From Clostridia bacterium (GTDB lineage Bacteria; Bacillota; Clostridia; Peptostreptococcales; Acidaminobacteraceae), in assembly GCA_016938815.1 (NCBI GenBank), contig JAFGTX010000267.1, positions 1-33,318 on the forward strand: DNA of 33,318 nt, given 5' to 3'. The stretch's first letter is position 1; each line of letters opens with the position of its first letter. The notes under the pieces were generated by a model. That model ran no database searches and was not told the DNA's origin. It worked only from the letters and a program-made list of their open reading frames with translations. The position numbers and the translations under genes were made by a program. Shown one piece after another: positions 24,198-30,672 of the stretch.

Positions 24198-24737
24198 TTA
24201 TCTATTTAAGGCCAATTTGTATCCTGCTTCAAGCGCTGTTTTATTTAAATCTTCCGTTCCTTTTGGCACTCTGTTTAGTAAAGCAGTCTCTACTGCAGCT
24301 CTACTTACAACGCCTGTGATTTCAGTGATGGCACCTACTGCAACGATATTACCTACAATAGATTTGCCCACATCTTCTGCCGCTGTTTTCAAGATAGGAA
24401 TAGAAATAATTTTTTTGGCCTTTACTGTACTTGGTACATTAATTGCTGAGTCAACGATAACGACACATTCTTCGTTCACTTCAGCTAAATACTTGTCTGC
24501 AGCAACTTGAGTCAACGCCAATAAGTAATTTGGTTCCTGAACCTTTGGAAAATGAATCTCATTTGAGCTGATAATAACTTCAGCCTTAGATGCACCACCA
24601 CGCGCTTCAGGGCCGTAACTTTGAGATTGGATGGCATTATTGCCTTCACCAATTGCTGCTTCTGCTAATATTATACCTGCAAGAATAATCCCTTGTCCAC
24701 CAGAACCGGTTAATCTTATTTCAGTTTGCTTTGACAT
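24198..24737 (-). CDS. korC: 2-oxoacid:ferredoxin oxidoreductase, gamma subunit
   Basis: This is the gamma subunit of a four-subunit 2-oxoacid:ferredoxin oxidoreductase. The 179-residue protein begins MSKQTEIRLTGSGGQGIILAG, the family N-terminus, and continues with SQSYGPEARGGASKAEVI. The ORF track starts two codons earlier (24743), but that ATG is only two bases from AGGAGG; the ATG at 24737 has an 8-base spacing. It lies 12 bases after korB and 23 bases before the rpiR-type gene. The subunit order delta-alpha-beta-gamma along the transcript matches OorDABC/KorDABC systems. Confidence 0.92.
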   Translation of the reverse strand: MSKQTEIRLTGSGGQGIILAGIILAEAAIGEGNNAIQSQSYGPEARGGASKAEVIISSNEIHFPKVQEPNYLLALTQVAADKYLAEVNEECVVIVDSAINVPSTVKAKKIISIPILKTAAEDVGKSIVGNIVAVGAITEITGVVSRAAVETALLNRVPKGTEDLNKTALEAGYKLALNR

Positions 24738-24749
24738 AGTCATCCCCTC

Positions 24750-25568
24750 CTACTTCTTAAGACGCTCAATGATTGATTCATAAGCTACAGTATACTCGAC
24801 AACGCCTTCTTCTTTCTTGAATTCACCCATTAAGAATTTGCCAGCTTTTTTCTCTTCAGGCAATTTTTCTGCAACTTTTACGTCGATGAATGAATCTTTT
24901 AGGAATGCAATCATATTGGCAGCAGAACCTTTTTTGTTCTTTCTACCGTAGTAAGTAGGACATGTTGAAATCACTTCTACCATTGAGAAACCTTTATGCG
25001 CAATCGCAGTTTCAATCATTTTCTCCATTTGGTTTGCATGGTAAACAGTAGATCTTGCTGCATAAGTTGCGCCAGCAGCTGCAGCCAATTGAGCGATGTC
25101 AAAAGGTCTATCGATGTTACCATGAGGTGCAGTTGTTCCTAAATCACCATTTGGTGTTGTTGGAGAATACTGACCACCTGTCATACCGTAAATGTTGTTG
25201 TTGAATACGATTGTAGTGATGCCAATATTTCTTCTTGCTGCGTGGATCAAGTGGTTACCACCGATAGCAGACGCATCACCGTCACCGGAAATAACGATAA
25301 CTTCTAATTCCGGATTAGCAAGTTTTACACCTGTAGCAAATGCAAGTGCTCGACCATGTGTTGTATGCAATGTATTGAAATCTAAGTAGCCAGGTGCTCT
25401 TGAAGAACAACCGATACCTGATACAACACAAACTTTATCTTTATCTAAACCTAAGCTGTCGATTGCTTTAGCAAGCGCAAGCATGATAATGCCGTTTCCG
25501 CATCCTGGACACCAAATATGTGGTAGATTGTCCATTCTGAAATATTTTTCTACGATTGGATTATTCAC
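24750..25568 (-). CDS. korB: 2-oxoacid:ferredoxin oxidoreductase, beta (TPP-binding) subunit
   Basis: The beta subunit carries thiamine diphosphate and, with the alpha subunit, decarboxylates a 2-oxoacid to acyl-CoA while reducing ferredoxin. The 272-residue chain has WCPGCGNGIIM (cluster cysteines), GIGCSSRAPGYL, and the TPP motif GDGDASAIGGNHLIHAARRN...NNNIYGMTGGQ. It starts at GTG, overlapping the korA stop (TAGTG), with AAGGAGG seven bases before. Sequence features fit the 2-oxoglutarate branch (KorB/OorB) better than pyruvate enzymes, though substrate assignment from sequence is not final. Confidence 0.93.
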   Translation of the reverse strand: MNNPIVEKYFRMDNLPHIWCPGCGNGIIMLALAKAIDSLGLDKDKVCVVSGIGCSSRAPGYLDFNTLHTTHGRALAFATGVKLANPELEVIVISGDGDASAIGGNHLIHAARRNIGITTIVFNNNIYGMTGGQYSPTTPNGDLGTTAPHGNIDRPFDIAQLAAAAGATYAARSTVYHANQMEKMIETAIAHKGFSMVEVISTCPTYYGRKNKKGSAANMIAFLKDSFIDVKVAEKLPEEKKAGKFLMGEFKKEEGVVEYTVAYESIIERLKK

Positions 25569-26701
25569 TACAATACCTCCTTAACTTTTGCTGCTATTTC
25601 AGCAGGTGTCAATACATCGCCGTTTGCTTTTCCAACATGTGAAACTTTTGCTGCACCTTTTACAACACGTTCTACTTCGTAAACGTATTGTCCAAGGTTT
25701 AACTCTGCAACTACGATGTTGTCGAATTGTTCAGCTAATGCTTTAACACGTTTTTCTGCAAATGGCCAGATTGTAATGGCTCTGAAAAGACCCGCTTTGA
25801 TGCCTTCTTCTCTTAATTGATCGATTGCAGTCTTTGCAGCCCTTGCACTACTGCCGTATGAGAAAATACATACTTCAGCGTCATCCAACATATATTCTTC
25901 ATACTCGATAAGATCATCAAGATTATCTTCAACTTTTTTCATCATTCTATCTAACATGAAGCCTGCGTTTTCCGTGCTGTTGCTTGGGAAACCAGTTTCG
26001 TCATGGAATAGTCCTGTTACATGGTATCTATGGCCAGAACCGAAAGCAGCCATTCTTGGTACAAGGTCGCCTTCTCTTACGCCGTACGGTATATAAGTTT
26101 CACCTTCAACTGGCTCAAGACGGTTGTATATTTCCAACTCACCTGGCTCAGGAATTTCGATTTTCTCTCTCATATGTCCAACGATTTCATCTGTTAATAA
26201 CATAACTGGTGTTCTATATTTTTCAGCTAAATTAAAAGCTCTTACTGTAAGGTCAAATGTTTCTCTAACTGTTGATGGTGACAATGCAATTACTGGGTGA
26301 TCACCGTGTGTACCCCATTTTGCTTGCATAATTTCACCTTGTGCCGGTGCAGTAGGAAGACCTGTACTTGGGCCACCCCTTTGAACGTTAACGATTACAA
26401 GTGGAATTTCTGCGATCATTGCATAACCAATGTTTTCTTGCTTTAATGAAAAACCAGGACCGCTTGTTGCTGTCATGGATTTCTTGCCAGTTAAAGCACC
26501 GCCGATTGCAGCTGCGATACCAGCAATTTCATCTTCCATTTGAATGAATTTTCCACCTACTGTAGGTAATAGTTCTGCAGATTTTTCAGCAATTTCAGTG
26601 GAAGGCGTAATAGGGTAACCTGCATAAAATCTCATACCTGCATATAAAGCACCTTCTACACAAGCTTCGTTACCTTGCATTAATTTTATGTTTTTACTCA
26701 T
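25568..26701 (-). CDS. korA: 2-oxoacid:ferredoxin oxidoreductase, alpha subunit
   Basis: This 377-residue alpha subunit contains the pyrimidine-binding and transketolase C-terminal-like domains of 2-oxoacid:acceptor oxidoreductases. It starts KNIKLMQGNEACVEGALYAGMRFYAGYPITPSTEIAE. It continues with QMEDEIAGIAAAIGGALTGKKSMTATSGPGFSLKQE and VQRGGPSTGLPTAPAQGEI, the last being typical of the 2-oxoglutarate type (OorA/KorA). Its start overlaps the stop of korD (TAATG), and its end overlaps korB. In an amino-acid fermenter this enzyme would supply low-potential reduced ferredoxin and an acyl-CoA from 2-oxoglutarate or a related 2-oxoacid. Confidence 0.92.
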   Translation of the reverse strand: MSKNIKLMQGNEACVEGALYAGMRFYAGYPITPSTEIAEKSAELLPTVGGKFIQMEDEIAGIAAAIGGALTGKKSMTATSGPGFSLKQENIGYAMIAEIPLVIVNVQRGGPSTGLPTAPAQGEIMQAKWGTHGDHPVIALSPSTVRETFDLTVRAFNLAEKYRTPVMLLTDEIVGHMREKIEIPEPGELEIYNRLEPVEGETYIPYGVREGDLVPRMAAFGSGHRYHVTGLFHDETGFPSNSTENAGFMLDRMMKKVEDNLDDLIEYEEYMLDDAEVCIFSYGSSARAAKTAIDQLREEGIKAGLFRAITIWPFAEKRVKALAEQFDNIVVAELNLGQYVYEVERVVKGAAKVSHVGKANGDVLTPAEIAAKVKEVL

Positions 26702-26907
26702 TATTCCTTACCTCCTAAGAAAATTGCAAAATCTGGGCATCTCATTTCACATTGGCCACACTTGATACAATTCTCGGAATCAAGCATTGCAACTTTACCT
26801 TCATCGTCATATCCTAGTACTTGCTTTGGACAAAAAGTTACACAAATTCCGCAACCTTTACACCATTCTTTTTTGATCTTAATTTCCTGATTATCTCTAG
26901 CACCCAT
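26701..26907 (-). CDS. korD: 2-oxoacid:ferredoxin oxidoreductase, delta (ferredoxin-like) subunit
   Basis: This 68-residue subunit binds two [4Fe-4S] clusters through CKGCGICVTFCP (residues 16-27) and CIKCGQCEMRCP (residues 47-58), and passes electrons from the TPP site to external ferredoxin. The ATG at 26907 is preceded by AAGGAGG. It is the first gene of korDABC, and its stop overlaps the korA start. The upstream 206-bp region carries a plausible promoter and inverted repeats. Confidence 0.93.
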   Translation of the reverse strand: MGARDNQEIKIKKEWCKGCGICVTFCPKQVLGYDDEGKVAMLDSENCIKCGQCEMRCPDFAIFLGGKE

Positions 26908-26949
26908 GTTAAGTACGCCTCCTTGAAAATAACTTCATCCTTATGATAG

Positions 26950-26977
26950 CACATACAGTTGATTTTGCAATAAATAT
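26950..26977 (-). promoter_or_regulatory. Candidate promoter of the kor operon
   Basis: On the minus strand TTGCAA and TATCAT are separated by 16 bases in the region about 45-70 bases before the korD ATG. Both boxes deviate from consensus at one or two positions. Confidence 0.4.
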
Positions 26978-27004
26978 TTCATAATTAATTGAAAATATAC
27001 AAAA

Positions 27005-27022
27005 ATGCAATTTAAGTTGCAT
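27005..27022. repeat. Inverted repeat ATGCAA-N6-TTGCAT upstream of kor operon
   Basis: Perfect 6-bp arms separated by six bases, about 30 bases upstream of the candidate kor promoter. This is a possible operator. The intergenic region 26908-27113 holds no supportable gene. Confidence 0.4.
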
Positions 27023-27064
27023 AACGTATAATTGACTAAGGGTATTTGTGTATACAATTCCACG

Positions 27065-27077
27065 TTATACAGTATAA
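27065..27077. repeat. Palindrome TTATAC-A-GTATAA upstream of kor operon
   Basis: A perfect 13-base palindrome with a single central base, between the argD terminator and the inverted repeat at 27005. It may be a regulator site for the kor operon. Its arms resemble -10 boxes, so it could also be part of a promoter. Confidence 0.4.
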
Positions 27078-27083
27078 TCCGCA

Positions 27084-27109
27084 TGAAAAAAAACGGTCTT
27101 ACGACCGTT
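27084..27109 (-). terminator. Rho-independent terminator of the arginine operon
   Basis: On the minus strand AACGGTC and GACCGTT pair around a 4-base loop and are followed by a long T-run, just after the argD stop codon at 27114. Confidence 0.88.
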
Positions 27110-27113
27110 CACT

Positions 27114-28277
27114 TTAAAATGTTTCTAGTATTTGATTGAAGGTATCAATGAAAACATCCATCTCCTTGTACTCGATGGTTAGTGGTGGTACGATACGGAT
27201 GACATTGCTGCCAGCACTGATCAGAAGCACCTTGTTCTTATAAGCTTCTTGAATGACCTCTTTGACTGGCACTTTCATTTCGATACCGAGCATAAGACCT
27301 TCCCCTCTAACCTCCGTGATAAACTGGGGGTACTTCTTTTCTATTTTGAAAAGCGCTTCTTTTAAATAGGCGGATTTCTCATTTACGGTTTCAAGAAAAT
27401 CTGGAGAACCGGTAATATCGATGACGGTTTTAGACACGGCACAAACAAATGGATTACCACCAAAGGTACTGCCATGGTCTCCTTTGATCAACACGTTAGC
27501 TTTCTCGTTGACGATGAAAGCGCCGATTGGAACGCCGCCGCCAAGGCCTTTTGCCATACAAATGATATCCGGTTCTACGCCGTATTTCTCATAAGCGAAG
27601 AATGTGCCTAATCGGCCTGCACCACACTGTATTTCATCGAAAATCAGTAAACTGTCATTTTCTTCGCAGAGCATCTTCAAGCCTTCCAAGAACGCCGTTG
27701 TAGCGACTTGTATGCCACCCTCTCCTTGAACAGGCTCTACGATGATGGCACAAACGTCCTCGTCCATATTGGCTTTGACATCCTCCAGATCGTTGAAATG
27801 ACAGATCTTTACTTTCTTCAACAATGAACCAAAAGGCTGCTGATATTTTTCCTGTGCTGTAATGCTGAGAGCACCAATGGTACGTCCATGGAAGGAGTTA
27901 TTGAAACAGATGATTTTTTCCTTCTCAGCCTTCTTCGAAGTACCATATTTGATCGCAGTCTTAATTGCTCCTTCTACGGCTTCTGAACCGCTGTTACAGA
28001 AAAAGACGCCTTGATGGTTAGAGAGCTCAACCAGTTTCTTGGCCAATTCTCCCTGTTCTTTGGTCCAAAAGATGTTGGATACGTGAATCATCTTTTCAGC
28101 CTGTGCTTGAATGCTCTTTACAACGGCGGGATGGCTATGTCCTAAGCTATTGACTGCTACACCTGCAACCAAATCAAGGTAGGTATTACCATTGACATCC
28201 GTCAACCAGCATCCGTTACCGCTTTCTGCGATAAAATCCATTCTGTTATAAGTGTTTATGAGGTAGTCATTATACAT
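27114..28277 (-). CDS. argD: Acetylornithine aminotransferase
   Basis: ArgD transaminates N-acetylglutamate semialdehyde with glutamate to give N-acetylornithine. The 387-residue class III aminotransferase shows CNSGSEAVEGAIKTA, FNNSFHGRTIGALS, EPVQGEGGI, FDEIQCGAGRLG (with the pyridine-contacting Asp214) and the PLP lysine in MAKGLGGGVPIGAF (Lys243). Close relatives act on succinylornithine, GABA or ornithine, but its place in a carB-argC-argB-argD operon settles the assignment. GGAG precedes the ATG. It is the last gene before the terminator. Confidence 0.95.
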   Translation of the reverse strand: MYNDYLINTYNRMDFIAESGNGCWLTDVNGNTYLDLVAGVAVNSLGHSHPAVVKSIQAQAEKMIHVSNIFWTKEQGELAKKLVELSNHQGVFFCNSGSEAVEGAIKTAIKYGTSKKAEKEKIICFNNSFHGRTIGALSITAQEKYQQPFGSLLKKVKICHFNDLEDVKANMDEDVCAIIVEPVQGEGGIQVATTAFLEGLKMLCEENDSLLIFDEIQCGAGRLGTFFAYEKYGVEPDIICMAKGLGGGVPIGAFIVNEKANVLIKGDHGSTFGGNPFVCAVSKTVIDITGSPDFLETVNEKSAYLKEALFKIEKKYPQFITEVRGEGLMLGIEMKVPVKEVIQEAYKNKVLLISAGSNVIRIVPPLTIEYKEMDVFIDTFNQILETF

Positions 28278-28297
28278 TGTTCTTCTCCTTTATCGTT

Positions 28298-29128
28298 TTA
28301 TTGGGTAACGGTCGTACCGAAATCTTTTACTGAAAACAGTTCGTAAAGCAAGCTGTTCTTTGTCATGCCGTTAATGATGTGTGCCGATTTTGCGCCTTCT
28401 TCGAGCGACGTGATGCAACTGTTCAGCTTTGGAATCATACCATCTGTGATGATGCCTGAATCGATCATCGCTTTGGCTTCCTGCTGCGTCAATTCAGGAA
28501 TGAAGCTAGAAGCGTCACTAAACTCTTTATAGAGACCGTCGACATCCGTCATGAGGATGAGTTTTTCAGCCTTTAAGGCTCCGCACAGTTTCCCCGCCAC
28601 ATCATCCGCATTAAGATTGTAAGTTGTGCCCTCTGCATCATAACCAATCGGTGCAACCACAGGTATATACTCATTTGAAAGCAATAAATCGATATAGTGG
28701 GTATCGACGGCTTCTATTTCACCGACATTGCCGATATCCAAGAACTGATCACCTTTTTTGATCAATTTTTTTTTGGCTTTGATGCATGCGCCGTCTTTTC
28801 CAGTTAAACCAACCGCTTTAAGACCTTGCTGGTTGAAATTCATCGTCAAGTCCTTATTGATGCTGCCACCGAGGAGCATTTCCACTTCTTTCATGGCCTC
28901 TTTTGTCGTGACTCTATAGCCCTCTTTGAATTCAGTAGGAATCTGCATGGCGTCAAGACGCTTGGTGATGAACTGGCCACCGCCGTGGACGATGACGATT
29001 TTAACACCTAAATCCTTCATAAAGAGGACATTATCAATAAAACAGGCTTTTTCATGGTCGGTGTGCATAATAGAGCCACCGAATTTAATAACGTATATTT
29101 TGTCTTTGAATAGTTCCTTGGGTATCAT
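28298..29128 (-). CDS. argB: Acetylglutamate kinase
   Basis: ArgB phosphorylates N-acetylglutamate, the second step of arginine synthesis. The 276-residue amino-acid kinase has YVIKFGGSIM (ATP phosphate-binding Lys and Gly-Gly), VIVHGGGQFITK (acetylglutamate-binding glycines), NLNADDVAGKLCGALKAEKLILMTDVDGLY and GMIPKL. I see no N-terminal extension of the kind associated with arginine feedback-inhibited hexameric kinases, so inhibition by arginine is uncertain. A strong AAGGAGGAGG site precedes the ATG. It lies 14 bases after the GNAT gene and 20 bases before argD. Confidence 0.94.
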   Translation of the reverse strand: MIPKELFKDKIYVIKFGGSIMHTDHEKACFIDNVLFMKDLGVKIVIVHGGGQFITKRLDAMQIPTEFKEGYRVTTKEAMKEVEMLLGGSINKDLTMNFNQQGLKAVGLTGKDGACIKAKKKLIKKGDQFLDIGNVGEIEAVDTHYIDLLLSNEYIPVVAPIGYDAEGTTYNLNADDVAGKLCGALKAEKLILMTDVDGLYKEFSDASSFIPELTQQEAKAMIDSGIITDGMIPKLNSCITSLEEGAKSAHIINGMTKNSLLYELFSVKDFGTTVTQ

Positions 29129-29142
29129 GGCTTCCTCCTCCT

Positions 29143-29589
29143 TTAAATTGCAATCACGTTGTCTTTTAGAATGATAGAACGTGGTAGAAATCCGTGTTTT
29201 TCGTAAAATGAAATCACTTGGTTACCATAAGCCACACTCACTTTGATGGATTCCGGTTTGAAACGCTTAATCCATTCTCGTGAAAGTGTCATCAGTCTGT
29301 CACCAATTTCTAGGCCACGATAGCTTTCGTCTACAAACAGTGATTCAATTTCCCCCTGCTTCTTGTCCATAGAAGCAATGATATAGCCAATCATCGTTTC
29401 GCCTTCATAAGCGAGGATAATCTGAACGTATTCTTTTTTTGAAATTATTTCTTTTCGAGTGCCATAGGTATCTTTTTCAAAATCCTCTGAGAAATATTCA
29501 GAGACCGTTTTATGATACGCGCTTAGCTTGTTCCAAAGCGGCTTCACGGCATCGATTTCGTCAAAACCGACTTTTTTATATAAAATCAT
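29143..29589 (-). CDS. GNAT-family acetyltransferase inside the arginine operon
   Basis: This 148-residue GNAT protein has the acetyl-CoA loop ESYRGLEIGDRLMTLS (R-x-x-G-x-G-type, here RGLEIG) following the strand GEIESLFVDE. The C-terminal signature is VSVAYGNQVISFYEKHGFLPRS. It lies between argC and argB, the usual place of argJ (ornithine acetyltransferase) or argA. No argJ or argA is present in the window. It may therefore supply N-acetylglutamate from glutamate and acetyl-CoA, like the short GNAT-only synthases known in other bacteria. This rests on position only; the sequence itself also resembles generic protein or amine acetyltransferases. GGGGGA precedes the ATG. Confidence 0.85.
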   Translation of the reverse strand: MILYKKVGFDEIDAVKPLWNKLSAYHKTVSEYFSEDFEKDTYGTRKEIISKKEYVQIILAYEGETMIGYIIASMDKKQGEIESLFVDESYRGLEIGDRLMTLSREWIKRFKPESIKVSVAYGNQVISFYEKHGFLPRSIILKDNVIAI

Positions 29590-29610
29590 ATTTAATCCCC
29601 CTAGATTATT

Positions 29611-30645
29611 TTATAGGTAATAATTATTGGCCGTCAGCCCCATGGTTTCCGGGTAGCCCATCATAAGATTCATATTTTGAACCGCCTGACCGGCAGCGCC
29701 TTTGATTAAGTTGTCGATTGCTGTAATGACAATCAACTTGCCCGTACGCACGTCGTATTTGATTGAAATATCACAATAGTTGGTACGACTGACCTTCTTG
29801 GTCTCTGGTAACCCTTCTGTTACCCTTACAAAAGGTGCTTCCTTGTAAAAATTTTGATATAGTGATAAGACTGCTTCCGGATTGATGGCTTCTGTCACTT
29901 GACAATAGATGGTTGCCAGAATCCCCCTATGCATCGGCACGAGGTGAGGAGTAAAAGTCAAAACGATGGCTTCCCCGGCCTGCTCGCTGAGCACTTCTTC
30001 TATTTCCGGCGTATGGCGGTGTGCTGCCACACTGTAGGCTTTAAAGTTCTCGTTGTTTTCGCAATAGCTGTTGGCAAGAGTCGCTTTTCTGCCAGCGCCA
30101 GTGATGCCTGATTTTGCATCGATAATGATGCTTTTCTTATTTATAAATGGTGCGTCGATAATCGGCAATAGACCAAGGATACTGGCTGTCGGATAACAGC
30201 CCGGATTGGCGACGATTTTTGCTTTAGCGATGGACGATTTGTTGATTTCAGGTAAGCCATAGACCACTTGTTTCAAGAAGTCCCCGTCTTGATGCTCTAT
30301 GTCGTACCATGTCTTTACCGTTTCCACATTGTTCATCCTAAAATCACCACCAAAATCGATGATTTTAACCCCTGTATCCTTTAACTGGTTCACAATTTCT
30401 GTAGATTTACCGTGAGGCAAGGCCAGAAATAAAACATCCAGATTGGGAGCCTTCTCTAGAGCTTCTTCCAACCCTATGCAGACCATATCCACATCCTTTT
30501 CAAAATAGCCATAAACCTTTGAAAACTCAGTGCCCTCAAATGAGTGTGAACACAAATATTCTATTTCAACTTCGGGATGGTTGTTGAGTAGCCCTACCAA
30601 CTGTTGTCCGGCATATCCCGTTGCGCCGATTACCCCTGCTTTCAT
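29611..30645 (-). CDS. argC: N-acetyl-gamma-glutamyl-phosphate reductase
   Basis: ArgC reduces N-acetylglutamyl phosphate to the semialdehyde with NADPH. The 344-residue protein has the nucleotide-binding GATGYAGQQL at the N-terminus, LALPHGKS, the catalytic cysteine in VANPGCYPTA (Cys150), and the conserved His in VAAHRHTPEIEE. AGGAA lies before the ATG. It follows carB by 27 bases and precedes the GNAT gene by about 20 bases. Confidence 0.96.
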   Translation of the reverse strand: MKAGVIGATGYAGQQLVGLLNNHPEVEIEYLCSHSFEGTEFSKVYGYFEKDVDMVCIGLEEALEKAPNLDVLFLALPHGKSTEIVNQLKDTGVKIIDFGGDFRMNNVETVKTWYDIEHQDGDFLKQVVYGLPEINKSSIAKAKIVANPGCYPTASILGLLPIIDAPFINKKSIIIDAKSGITGAGRKATLANSYCENNENFKAYSVAAHRHTPEIEEVLSEQAGEAIVLTFTPHLVPMHRGILATIYCQVTEAINPEAVLSLYQNFYKEAPFVRVTEGLPETKKVSRTNYCDISIKYDVRTGKLIVITAIDNLIKGAAGQAVQNMNLMMGYPETMGLTANNYYL

Positions 30646-30672
30646 AACTGATTCCTGCCCTTCTGCTTGGAT

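Noticed and set aside
26908-27113. Riboswitch or T-box in the kor upstream region
   Set aside because: I looked for conserved T-box or riboswitch cores and saw none; only short inverted repeats and a promoter are supported.
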